Part shown: positions 43,999 through 54,406 of the stretch, in pieces
Numbering within the stretch: the first letter of the stretch is position 1
Layout of the letters: every line of letters starts with the position of its first letter
NCBI RefSeq assembly: GCF_000001735.4
Contig: NC_003075.7
Span: 5,271,001 to 5,335,000 of the forward strand
Reading direction: 5' to 3'
DNA length: 64,000 nt
From: Arabidopsis thaliana
Lineage: Eukaryota; Streptophyta; Magnoliopsida; Brassicales; Brassicaceae
The notes under the pieces: generated by a model
Seen by the model: only the letters and a program-made list of their open reading frames with translations
Database searches by the model: none
Told to the model about the DNA's origin: nothing
Position numbers and translations under genes: made by a program

Positions 43999-46071
43999 AT
44001 GGCAGAGCGTGTGTCTCTCACACTCAACGGAACCCTCCTTTCTCCTCCTCCCACAACAACAACAACAACAATGTCTTCTTCTCTCCGATCTACCACCGCC
44101 GCTTCTCTTCTCCTCCGCTCCTCCTCCTCCTCCTCCAGATCCACTCTCACTCTCTCCGCTTCCTCCTCTCTCTCCTTCGTCAGATCTCTCGTCTCTTCTC
44201 CACGTCTCTCTTCTTCTTCATCCCTCTCTCAGGTATATCTTCACTCTCTCCCTTCCAATTTCCTTTATCTCTTCTATATCTGAATCTGATTTTGTAATTT
44301 CCACGATCTAATTTGATTTCAGAAGAAATATCGAATTGCGTCGGTGAATCGGAGTTTCAACTCCACCACCGCCGCTACTAAATCTTCATCTTCAGATCCT
44401 GATCAGTTGAAGAACGCTAGAGAAGATATCAAAGAGCTTCTCAGCACCAAATTCTGCCATCCGATTTTGGTTAGATTAGGTTGGCATGATGCTGGTACGT
44501 ATAACAAGAACATTAAGGAATGGCCACAAAGAGGTGGAGCTAATGGAAGTTTGAGATTCGATATTGAGCTTAAACATGCTGCTAACGCTGGTACCTATAA
44601 GCTTTATACCATTATTACGAGTTAGTGTTATTTAGTTGTTTGCTATAAGCATTGTTTGTTGGTTGTTATTAGGTCTTGTGAATGCTTTAAACTTGATTAA
44701 GGATATCAAAGAGAAATACTCTGGGATCAGTTATGCTGATTTGTTCCAGTTAGCTAGTGCTACTGCTATAGAGGTGAGGTTAATAGTTCTTAAAGGTAGT
44801 TTTTAGTTGTTGTGAATAGGTTTAGTAAAGTTTTGGTGAGTTTTAGGAAGCTGGAGGACCGAAAATACCGATGAAATATGGTAGAGTTGATGCCTCTGGT
44901 CCTGAGGATTGTCCAGAAGAAGGAAGGCTTCCAGGTAAAGCGTCTCATTTATCGGCTTTGCCTCTGGTTCTTCGTATAACGTGGTTGTACTTTGGTTACA
45001 TCATTCTATCAAATTTTTGTACTAATTATTGTATGTTTGCTCTTATGTTCGATAGATGCTGGTCCTCCTTCACCTGCTACTCATCTCAGAGAAGTTTTTT
45101 ACAGAATGGGATTAGATGACAAGGTGATTGCGGTTGAATTTTTTTTTAATCGTTATGGAAGATCGAGAAGTAAGCCATATTGAAAGATTATTGTAAGTGC
45201 AGGACATAGTTGCATTATCTGGTGCTCACACGTTAGGAAGATCTAGGCCAGAACGTAGTGGTTGGGGGAAGCCTGAGACGAAGTACACGGTATTATCCAG
45301 TTCTATAACGTATTGTTATATATGATACTGCAAATGGATCAGAACACTTTGAATATATAGTTCTTACTATGTGTTTTTTTTTTGGCATTGTAGAAAGAAG
45401 GACCTGGAGCACCAGGAGGACAGTCATGGACACCAGAGTGGCTGAAGTTTGATAATTCTTACTTCAAGGTTGCGTTTCAGAACTTTAACTCTATCTTCAC
45501 ACTTTGTATTTGAAAGTCTTCCTTTTTGTTTTTTCATGTTTATTAATATAGTTGTTTCAACAGGAGATCAAGGAAAAGAGAGATGAAGATCTCCTTGTCC
45601 TACCCACTGATGCTGCCATCTTCGAAGATTCTTCTTTCAAGGTAACAAACTGAGGTTGAAACATATCAATACGAAGAAACTTACTAAGTCTTTGCCTTTA
45701 AAACTGAAACTTCATTGCAATTGCAGGTCTATGCTGAAAAGTATGCTGCAGATCAGGATGCATTTTTCAAGGATTACGCTGTAGCCCATGCGAAGCTCAG
45801 CAATCTTGGAGCAGAATTTAACCCTCCGGAGGTATGCATTCCTTTGATTTCTGTCATTTGTATTATCATCTTTAACGAAAATCGACCTTCAAATCAATTT
45901 TTTCGTCTACATAGAAAATGTACACTGGAGCTATAGAAAATCTAAGTACTGTTGGTTTAGAATAGATAGATATCTTCTTTTTGGCGTTTAAGGAGTCTCC
46001 ATTGATGAATAAATTCGCGGGTCTTAAGAACTGATTAATGTGAATCTTTTGTGTAGGGTATCGTTATCTAA
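43999..46071 (+). CDS. SAPX: Stromal L-ascorbate peroxidase (10 coding exons)
   Basis: Haem peroxidase reducing hydrogen peroxide with ascorbate in the chloroplast stroma (and mitochondria in Arabidopsis). Exons deduced: 43999-44232, 44323-44590, 44673-44773, 44847-44934, 45056-45123, 45203-45289, 45394-45468, 45564-45641, 45727-45831, 46057-46071; they join in frame to 372 residues. Residues 1 to about 85 are a Ser/Thr/Leu-rich transit peptide. The distal haem site is RLGWHDAG (Arg129, Trp132, His133); the proximal haem ligand is His262 in [15 protein letters not shown]. The protein ends FNPPEGIVI with no membrane helix, which separates it from the thylakoid form. A possible 3' UTR intron is 46097-46178 (inference). 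Gene intact. Confidence 0.97.
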
Positions 46072-46779
46072 TGGGGGCACATAATTTACTCAACCAGTAA
46101 GCTTTCTTCTTTGTATTTTGTTTTTTTTCCTCATTCGAAATTCCAAATGTACATGATGTTTAACTTCTTTTTAAGCAGGACTTATGATTTTAGAGAAACG
46201 TAGTTCAATAATGAAAGAGAAGAAAAAGTTGACGGAGAACTTTTCATGCGAGTACTTTTCGAGATACCTTTTGGACAATGTTTCTGGCTGTTCAAAGGAT
46301 TTTGTTTAGCCGAAAGTATTTGATCGTTTTCATGGTTTTGGGCTTTCATGTTTTTTCTTGTAATAAATTGCGGAAGTGATTATTCAAAATCTATACAAAT
46401 TTTGTCTGGGATTGAATTATTTTATCGATGTTATAACTACACACCCTTGGTTTTGTAGCTCAAGAGTAGCGTTGTGCCCAATTTATCTGTCTTCTCGAAA
46501 CCTTTCAGGTAAGAGTTCATGTATCTCAATTCTCGAACAATGGACCGAAGTGTGATTGCTAAAACCCACACCCGGAATTTGTATATAGGGTTTATGAGGA
46601 AAGAGGCTAGATTTTCTCAGGGAACTAAATGAAAAGAAATGATGTGAATGAAATTTGTATATGAGATCAGATCAAGAGATTGAGGTTTACAAAGTGATTT
46701 TTCTGTTAAGTGTCGTTTGGGTTGAACTTCCTCCTCCGAGATTGGCGGTCCTTTAATCTCTCTTTGTTGACTATGCTTA

Positions 46780-47052
46780 GACTATCTCCAATGTAGAACT
46801 CTATATTTTTCTCTATTTTAGAGGTGACTATATTTTAGAGTAAATATAATTGATTTTTCTCTATTGTATGACTATAAAATAGAGGAAAAGTTTAGAGATT
46901 GCTCTTTTTTGCTGTATATATAGACTTTTTCTGTATTTTAGAGTTAACTCTATTTTAGAGTTATACAATGAAGCAAAATCAACTATAATTACTCTAAAAT
47001 ATAGTCAATTCTAAAATAGAGAAAAATATAGAGTTGGGCATTGGAGATGCTC
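46780..47052. mobile_element. Harbinger-like MITE
   Basis: Ends GACTATCTCCAATGTAGAAC and (inverse of right end) GAGCATCTCCAATGCCCAAC, each continuing CTCTATATTTTTCTCTATTT, flanked by TTA on both sides (46777-46779, 47053-47055). 273 bp. Internally rich in ATTTTAGAG words, so the transcript would fold back strongly. Inserted about 700 bp downstream of sAPX. Confidence 0.8.
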
Positions 47053-47495
47053 TTAGCTTTTTGGCTCATCCGATCTGTTAGAGTTCACCTGGCATCGGAT
47101 TTTGGATTGTGGGCCTGTTCTTCTTAAAAGCCCAGTTGAAGTGTATTTCCACCTATGGGCCTTATTTGTGGTAAGTAGGGCTCCAACATGAAGATAGGAA
47201 GTTGTGGTTGGGTATCAAATCCCCAAAAACCAACAGATTACTTTATGGTTCAAAACTTTTTGTCCAAACAATAAAAGATGGTTCAAATTAAGCTACAAAG
47301 CAAAAAAAAAAAGAAAAGTTTATCGTGAACTCAATGTAAACGAGAGTTGTAAAACATTAGGCAATGAGAATAGTTTCAAGGATTCATGGAAATGAATACA
47401 TCAGTCAATCAATAATGCATTAAGGATCGTTCTAAAACTCATATAAAGTTATCATGCTTTTGGACGGAACAACTATCTATGCAATGTCGTGTACC
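47053..47495. other. Intergenic, no gene seen
   Basis: A short open frame at 47204-47395 is Lys/Asn-rich low-complexity sequence with no support. Confidence 0.5.
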
Positions 47496-47699
47496 GATCA
47501 CAAGGCAGGTGATCGAGTTGAAGTTCTTCGTAGACTGGTCACAACCAACGTGACATGACTGAAGCTTCCCCTAGAACCGAACACACACAACTTAGTTATG
47601 GAGCTTTACGAACCATTGTACCAGGATTGAGTACAGCTTGTCACATTGGTTGTGGCTTATTCCAGGAGAAGCTTCAGCCCGATTACATGCCTTGTGATT
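47496..47699. ncRNA. Candidate microRNA-like foldback
   Basis: Two ~60-nt arms (47496-47555 and 47639-47699) are complementary around an ~83-nt loop. The left arm GATCACAAGGCAGGTGATCG and the inverse of the right arm AATCACAAGGCATGTAATCG, further in GGTCACAACCAACGTGACA / GCCACAACCAATGTGACA. Most differences between the arms are transitions that keep G:U pairs. No transposon ends or target duplications flank it. Strand and mature product cannot be assigned from sequence alone. Confidence 0.5.
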
Positions 47700-48529
47700 A
47701 GAACGGGACATAGCTCTCTTCAATCGGGCACTTAAAATCAATGCTTAATCATATTAGTCTTATTCTATTTTGAGGCACTGACTTTTCTAGCTTTCCATAA
47801 CCTCTAATATGTCAAGATTTGGTACTTGGGAAGACATCCAACGGATGTCAAACTTCAGAAGCTATGAAACTGTCATAAAACGAGTTCTTGTCGTCTTTTG
47901 GTTCATTTTTACTTTTTAACCTGTAAAAGTTTTTAACATCGCAATCACTTAAAAATCATCATGTTAACCTTGAAATTATACCAAACACTTGTTAAAAATA
48001 TTAGAATACTGTTGGTAAACCAAGCAAAAATACTATGTTATCAACCAACATCTTATATATTTTGTTAACATCTATATTTTAAGACTTTGGATATCAATAT
48101 CTTATCGTAAACTTCTTACTCGAATATGATTCTACTTAATTTACGTTTATCTTTGACTATATATTATATACACCTATATCTTAAATTTAATCTATTTATC
48201 TTATCAATAGAAATCATACAATTTCATCCAAAACTAAACCGAATTAAGTTTTGATCATGCTGATTAGGTGTATAACCTATAAGTTCATATATTACTATGT
48301 TGGATTCATGTAATACATGGGTTAATCTCTAAATATAATTTTTAGAAAGTTTAATAATTTTCTTTCAATCATTTGTGTAAACAGTATTTTAAATTTCAAC
48401 TGAACCAGAAATTAAGATAGTTGAACAATAAAAACACAATCAGGAAAAATCAAGAGAATCTTTTTTATAATTTTTTTATTATTATTGAAATCATGTTTCG
48501 TGTTAATGAAACAATTCTAATTTAATGGT
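47700..48529. other. AT-rich intergenic region
   Basis: Nothing supportable seen. Confidence 0.5.
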
Positions 48530-49618
48530 ATGACGTCTTGTAAACATATGGTGGTGCAGGAGACTTGTAAGTGACTTTAAGAAAAAGAGAGTAATATGGT
48601 CGATTTTTGGAGATTTGTAGACGTATGATGCTGATGGAGTCTGGTATTCAACCTTTTTCCAAAGGAGAGTATTATGGTAGAGGTGGTGAGGGGTGGACAT
48701 GTACGGTGGTAGTAGAGAATTGTATTCAACATTTGAAGAAGGTGCGTAATATGGCGGAGGTGGGAATTTGTATACATGTGGTGGTACGTAGTGGAGACTT
48801 ATAGTCAATCTTTGGAGAAGGGGAGTAGTATCGTCGAGACGTATGGTTGTGGTAAAAGACTTGGTGAAGGGTTGTAGTCAACCTTTGTAGAAGGAGAGTA
48901 ATATGGTGGTGGTGGAGACTTTTAGTCACCCTTTAGAGATGGACAATAGTCAGAAGATGTGGGGAGTTGTAGACGTATGGTGGTGGTTGAAACTTGTATA
49001 CGACCTTTGGAGAATGAATGTAGTATGATGGTGTTGGGGAGCTGTAGACATATGGTGTTGGTGGAGACCTTTATTCAACCATCGAGGAAAGAGAGTAGCA
49101 TGGTGGTGGTGGGGAGCTTTAGAAGTATGGTGGTAATAGAGACTTGTTCTCAACCTTTGGGAAGGTGAGTAGTACAGTGGTTATGGGGACCTACAGACAT
49201 ACGATGGAGGTGGAGACTTGTATTAAAGGTTTGGTAAGTTGAGTAGTACGGTGGTGGTGGTGGGGAGCTGTAGATGTATAGTGGTGGTGGAGACTTGTAG
49301 TCAAACTTTGGAGAAAGAGAGTAGTATGGTGGATGTGGGGAGTTGTAGATGTATAGTGGTGGTGGAGGCTTGTATTTAACCTTTGGAGAAGGAGATTTCT
49401 TAGGTGGAGGTGAGGAACTCTAGACGTATGGTGATGATGGGAAGCTGTAGAGATATGGTGGTGTTGAAAACTTGTATTGAAACTTTGGAGGAAGATCATA
49501 GTACTGTGATGGTGGAGACTTGTAGACGTATGGTGGTGGTGGAGACTTGTATTCAAACTTTGGAGAAGGAAAGTAGTATGCTGGTGGTGGAGAAATGTAG
49601 ACGTATGGTGGTGGGAAA
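48530..49618 (-). pseudogene. Decayed extensin copy lacking a 5' end
   Basis: Minus-strand sequence repeats the pattern of the intact extensin at 52800-54341 (YYSPSPKV-YKSPPPPYVYSSPP blocks; plus-strand ACGTATGGTGGTGGTGGAGACTTGTA-like words, cut by frameshifts every one or two units). Fragments such as TPSASYVYKSPK are still readable but no continuous frame or signal peptide remains. The 3' end matches the intact copy best. It is either a tandem duplicate that decayed or the remains of a larger gene that lost its start. Confidence 0.8.
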
Positions 49619-49814
49619 ATTATGTAAGCTTTGGATTACTTCCTCAGAATTTCTTGTATATGATTTGACTGTTCATGCATTACACTATTTGAAGCTCATC
49701 ATGTCGTTGTAATATTTATTACAGCCCGAAATTGATAATAAAACATGTCATGATAAATTCATTGTTTCCATAGAGTGGTTTGTTGCATGTATAGTCATTG
49801 ACTTGTTATTATTT

Positions 49815-50185
49815 CAGTTAGAAGACTTTTATGGTTTATTATGGAATATCTTGAGGAAGGCAAATTTCAAGGATGACGATCTTGCTTGTATTTTTGGAGC
49901 TATATATGACATCAAATCCGTTCTATCTCCAATGTTATTGTTTTTATATATTTGCTACTTAAAGATCTTAACATATGAAAAATTCTAACTAAACAATGAT
50001 ACACAGCTATACTCGCCCTAATTTGTATCAATGCATTTCGTATTGATTTGGTTGGACACTCATGCGGCGAAGACCTTCTTTCATTGGATGAAGTCTCTAT
50101 TGAAGGTGAAGGTGTAGTTGGCCATACCTTTTCTATGCTACATCCTTCTACAATCATAAATGTGGTATTCATTTTTCTGATCTTT
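49815..50185 (+). pseudogene. Two-exon fragment resembling a SET-domain (SMYD/ATXR4-type) protein
   Basis: After an acceptor-like TTTCAG at 49812-49817, LEDFYGLLWNILRKANFKDD is encoded. After another acceptor at about 50006 the sequence reads ILALICINAFRIDLVGHSCG, then SLDEVSIEGEGVVGHTFSML. These resemble a part of plant SMYD-type SET proteins such as ATXR4 (INAFR, GEGVVGxxxYMLPSxxNH), ending before the NHxCxPN motif. No start, no complete SET domain: a captured or duplicated gene fragment. Family assignment is from memory and moderate. Confidence 0.4.
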
Positions 50186-50193
50186 TAATTTTT

Positions 50194-50746
50194 TGGGAAA
50201 AATGTCCAAAAAATCACGAACTTTTATAAATGACAAAGTTTATGTTGACTTTTCATTTGAGTCATGTCGTTAAGTAGGTTAATATAATTATTTCCCGGCG
50301 TTAAGTTCTCGTTTATCTCCTCTATTAGAACAAAACAACATTGTTTATTGCATCTCGTTTTGTCTGTTGAAACAAATTTAAACCCTAAATCCCCAAATCG
50401 ATTTCATTATCTGCGATTTTGAGGTCAGGTGGGTTTGTGATTTTGAGATAATGAAATCGATATAGGGATTTAAGGTTTATATTTGTTTCAAGAGACAAAA
50501 CGACGTCGTTTTGTGTCTTCAATAAACGACATTGTTTGTTCTAACAGATCAAATAAACAAGTCATTAAAGCCGTAAAAAAAATTATATTAACCTATTTAA
50601 CGATAGGACTCAAATGGCAAGTCAACAAAAACTTTGTCATTTATTTCGAAAGTCAACAAAAACTTTATGATTTGTTTGTCTTCCGTGAAGTTCAAGATTA
50701 AATCGTCCCAAATTTTAAAGTTCGTGATTTTTTTGACATTTTTCTC
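50194..50746. mobile_element. Foldback MULE-type MITE
   Basis: Ends TGGGAAAAATGTCCAAAAAA and (inverse) GAGAAAAATGTCAAAAAAAT, each followed by TCACGAACTTT and a GTTGACTT block. A perfect 10-bp duplication TTTAATTTTT flanks it (50184-50193, 50747-50756). Nearly the whole 553 bp is an inverted repeat, with a second internal pair (AATCGATTTCATTATCT / AGATAATGAAATCGAT) and a palindrome AAAACGACGTCGTTTT. Confidence 0.82.
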
Positions 50747-50756
50747 TTTAATTTTT

Positions 50757-51396
50757 ATACCAGTTTTTTTTTGTGAAGAAATGCTTGAATGTACCAACAT
50801 CATAAGTCAAAGAGTCTTATAATGTTTTTAATCTGTTAGACAATTAGCAAATTTTGAAAATAAATTGTAAGGTAAAAGAAAAAAGTAGAAGTAGAAGATA
50901 AGAAAATAGGCTAGTTTGTGTAGAAGGATAGTCATAGTTTTAGGTGTAAAGAACATGATCAAATAAAAATTTAATGTCAAGCTAACTGAGACAGAATTTG
51001 AAGAAAACCCAAGAGAAATATATACTCTTTCCCTCAACCTAATCCAATAACGGCCTGACTATATGATTATAGTGAATGAGTGTATCATTTCCTACTAGTA
51101 CTTCATACTTTTTGTTGAATACCTAATTACTAGGAAATCGGTTTTTCATACCCGTACAATTGTATTATGTTAAATTTACATTTAAACATAATGGTGTGCT
51201 AGCTATAACATACCTCGAGTAATGAAACATTTGAATTTCATATTTACACTTTAGGTTTTGTGCACAATCATGCATAAACCCTAAATCTTGATTATGTGGA
51301 ATCCACATGTGAAACCTCATTGCTTTGTTGGAAGTTAATACCAGCGTATGAAACGAGTTAATTCAGGAATTTCAATTTTGTGTTATAATCTCTTCA
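50757..51396. other. Intergenic, no gene seen
   Basis: AT-rich; short open frames are hydrophobic low-complexity artefacts. Confidence 0.5.
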
Positions 51397-51404
51397 CTAC
51401 TTGG

Positions 51405-51950
51405 CAATGGCGGAGCCAAATTTTTTGTTTATAGGAGTCATAATAAATTTAAAATTTTGAATTTAAAATGTTTCATATTCAACATTTTAGTTGTATCATC
51501 AAGTATTTTTTATCAACAAAACTTTTTTTGTTAATATATATAATAGATATTGTGGAGATTGATTAGTTGTTGTCTTATCTTGATTCATGACTTAATTTAA
51601 GAAAACAAATTATAAACTATTTGAAAAATGTAAAAAATGAAACAGGATCTGTCTAAAAAGAAGAAAAATTTTGATTTGTTACGAAAATTACTGTTTTTTA
51701 CTAATCAAAAATTTCTTTTAAATTTTAACCAAACAAAAAAAGCCAAGGGTACTAAGATTAAATGTCAAAATAATTATTCATGGGGTCAAAGACAAGAATA
51801 GATCACATAACATGGGGGTCATTGTGAATACTTTAACCCAAAATATATAATTATCTTAAGAGAATTAACTTATAATTAAAAAAAACTATAAATGTCTGTC
51901 TGAGATAGTTCAAACTGACCCCTCCTACTTAAATGTTGCCTCCGCCACTG
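51405..51950. mobile_element. hAT-type MITE with internal copy of its own flank
   Basis: CAATGGCGGAGCCAAATTTT at the left and (inverse) CAGTGGCGGAGGCAACATTT at the right are terminal repeats; a perfect 8-bp duplication CTACTTGG flanks them (51397-51404, 51951-51958). Near its right end the element contains AATGTCTGTCTGAGATAGTT (51891-51910), identical to the flanking DNA at 51962-51981. Confidence 0.88.
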
Positions 51951-51958
51951 CTACTTGG

Positions 51959-52799
51959 GCCAATGTCTGTCTGAGATAGTTCAAATCCATGTGAGTATTT
52001 ACCTGAATTTTTTTGAGAGATATTGAGTCATATCAATTATGTAGGCACAACATGTACTATACGCAACACAAATATTCACCTATTTTTGAAAACGAAAGTG
52101 ATGACTAGTTTGAATGTCCACATATCCAAATGTAAACATAATTTAGTTGCATAATGCATATGCAACGTTGAACACTCTACACTATGTCGAATAAGATTTG
52201 GCTTTTTATATTTAAAACAGACATTTCTAATTAGCATTTCACATCATTCTTGTGTACATTTTATTGGTAACACTACATGCATATTTTCAGGTGTAGAGTT
52301 TCAAATATGTTATATAGATGCAAGCATGAGATATGAGGCGTGTTAAACAATACTCTCTAAAGGGTTTGGCTTCCGCTGCAACTGCTTACGTACAATGCCA
52401 GTCTGAGAAGTGACTAATTGACTCTTTCTCTTTTGGCCATCTTCACTTTTCATGTATTTTATGTAATATAAGTGAGAAAACGAGGAATAGAAAAACTAAC
52501 GTAAGTAACTCTATATCAATTCTTAATTGTTGTCTAATATAAACTATATATCCTAACCAAAACAAATTTAGTCATTGATAGCAAAACATATAGTTAAAAA
52601 ACTCGAGCAAATTGAAACAAATATCAACTAAGAAATACATGTATAAAGGTCGACAAAATTTATTAATTAAAAAAAACATAATAAGATAGTTGAACAAAAG
52701 AACAAAATCAGAAGAATCAAATGAAAAGAAATCATAAAATGAAAATATTACAATCATGTTTCCTGTTAATGAAACAATTCAAATTCGATAGTATGGCAT
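51959..52799. other. Intergenic, 3' flank of the third extensin
   Basis: No supported gene. Confidence 0.5.
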
Positions 52800-54341
52800 C
52801 TAGTAGACATATGGTGGTGGGGGAGACTTGTAAGTGACTTTAGAAGAAGGAGAGTAGTATGGTGTGGGTGGTGAGCTGTAGACATATGGTGGTGGGGGAG
52901 ATTTGTAGTCGACATTTGGAGAAGGGGAGTAGTACGGTGGAGGTGGGGAGCTGTAGACATATGGTGGTGGTGGGGACTTGTAGTTAACCTTTGGAGAAGG
53001 AGAGTAGTATGGTGGTGGTGGGGAGCTATAGACGTATGGTGGTGGTGGAGTTTTGTAGTTTACCTTTGGTGAAGGAGAATAATATGGTGGGGGTGGGGAG
53101 TTATAGATGTATGGTGGAGGTGGAGACTTGTAGTCAACTTTTGGAGAAGGAGAGTAATATGGTGGGGGTGGGGAGTTATAGACGTATGGTGGTGGTGGAG
53201 ACTTATAGTCAACTTTTGGTGAAGGAGAGTAGTATGGTGGGGGTGGGGAACTGTAGACGTATGGGGGTGGTGGGGACTTGTAGTCAACCTTTGGAGATGG
53301 ACTATAGTATGGTGGTGGTGGGGAGCTGTAGACGTATGGGGGTGGTGGGGACTTGTAGTCAACCTTTGGAGTTGGACTGTAGTATGGTGGTGGTGGGGAG
53401 CTGTAGACGTATGGTGGTGGTGGAGACTTGTAGTCAACCTTTGGAGAAGGAGAGTAGTATGGTGGGGGTGGGGAACTGTAGACGTATGGGGGTGGTGGGG
53501 ACTTGTAATCAACCTTTGGAGATGGACTGTAGTATGGTGGTGGTGGAGATCTGTAGTATGGTGGTGGTGGAGACTTGTAGTTAACCTTTGGTGAAGGAGA
53601 GTAGTATGGTGGGGGTGGGGAGCTGTAGACGTATGGTGGTGGTGGAGACTTGTAGTCAACCTTTGGAGATGGACTGTAGTATGGTGGGGGTGGGGAGCTG
53701 TAGACGTATGGGGGTGGTGGGGACTTGTAGTCAACCTTTGGAGTTGGACTGTAGTATGGTGGTGGTGGGGAGCTGTAGACGTATGGTGGTGGTGGAGACT
53801 TGTAGTCAACCTTTGGAGAAGGAGAGTAGTATGGTGGGGGTGGGGAACTGTAGACGTATGGGGGTGGTGGAGACTTGTAGTCACCCTTTGGAGATGGACT
53901 GTAGTATGGTGGTGGTGGAGAGCTGTAGACGTATGGTGGCGGTGGAGACTTGTAGTTAACCTTTGGTGAAGGAGAGTAGTATGGTGGGGGTGGGGAACTG
54001 TAGACGTATGGGGGTGGTAGGGACTTGTAGTCAACCTTTGGAGACGGAGAGTAGTATGGTGGTGGTGGGGAACTGTAAACGTATGATGGTGGTGGAGACT
54101 TGTAATCAACCTTTGGAGAAGGAGAGTAGTATGATGGAGGTGGTGAAGAGCTGTAAATAGATGGTTTTGGATGTGGTGTGTACTTAGGGATTTTGTGTTC
54201 ATGGCTTGGAGAATTGTAATGTGGAGTTTGAGGGGATGTGTAAGGGTATGATGTCACTGTAGCCGCAATGGCACTTAGGACGACAACATAAACCATGCAC
54301 TGTCCTAACCCCATCGTTCTTGAGGTTCTAATCACACCCAT
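52800..54341 (-). CDS. Proline-rich extensin-like protein with 25-residue repeats
   Basis: Secreted cell-wall glycoprotein precursor. I place the start at ATG 54341 (MGVIRTSRTMGLGQ), because an in-frame ATG at 54395 lies within a few bases of the TATATAA box (54398-54406) and would precede the transcript start. A signal peptide (MVYVVVLSAIAATVTS) is followed by YPYTSP. The mature part has about 18 imperfect units YVYSSPPPPYYSPSPKVDYK + SPPPP: classical Ser-Pro4 extensin motifs, YVY and YY cross-link candidates, and one Lys-containing PKVDYK spacer per unit. One unit is shortened (PPPPYYRSPPPPYYS). No internal stop; 513 residues from the chosen start. The decayed copy at 48530-49618 is its closest relative here. 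Confidence 0.93.
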   Translation of the reverse strand: MGVIRTSRTMGLGQCMVYVVVLSAIAATVTSYPYTSPQTPHYNSPSHEHKIPKYTPHPKPSIYSSSPPPSYYSPSPKVDYKSPPPSYVYSSPPPPYYSPSPKVDYKSLPPPYVYSSPPPPYYSPSPKVNYKSPPPPYVYSSPPPPYYSPSPKGDYKSPPPPYVYSSPPPPYYSPSPKVDYKSPPPPYVYSSPPPPYYSPTPKVDYKSPPPPYVYSSPPPPYYSPSPKVDYKSPPPPYVYSSPPPPYYSPSPKVNYKSPPPPYYRSPPPPYYSPSPKVDYKSPPPPYVYSSPPPPYYSPSPKVDYKSPPPPYVYSSPPPPYYSPTPKVDYKSPPPPYVYSSPPPPYYSPSPKVDYKSPPPPYVYSSPPPPYYSPSPKVDYKSPPPPYVYNSPPPPYYSPSPKVDYKSPPPPYIYNSPPPPYYSPSPKVNYKTPPPPYVYSSPPPPYYSPSPKVNYKSPPPPYVYSSPPPPYYSPSPNVDYKSPPPPYVYSSPPTPYYSPSSKVTYKSPPPPYVY

Positions 54342-54397
54342 TGCAACTATCTTTTTTCTTTGTTTTGGTTTTATGTTATATTTGATCATGAACATCC

Positions 54398-54406
54398 TTT
54401 ATATAG
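54398..54406 (-). promoter_or_regulatory. TATA box of the third extensin
   Basis: CTATATAAAG on the minus strand, about 57 bp upstream of the chosen ATG, a distance that leaves a short leader and argues against the upstream in-frame ATG at 54395. Confidence 0.65.

Noticed and set aside
53060..54202. Long His/Thr-rich minus frame and Val/Glu/Cys-rich plus frames over the third extensin
   Set aside because: Same codon-repeat artefact as above.
54342..54395. 18-codon N-terminal extension of the third extensin
   Set aside because: Its ATG lies at the TATA box, so it is probably not transcribed, and it would place a basic hydrophilic stretch before the signal peptide.
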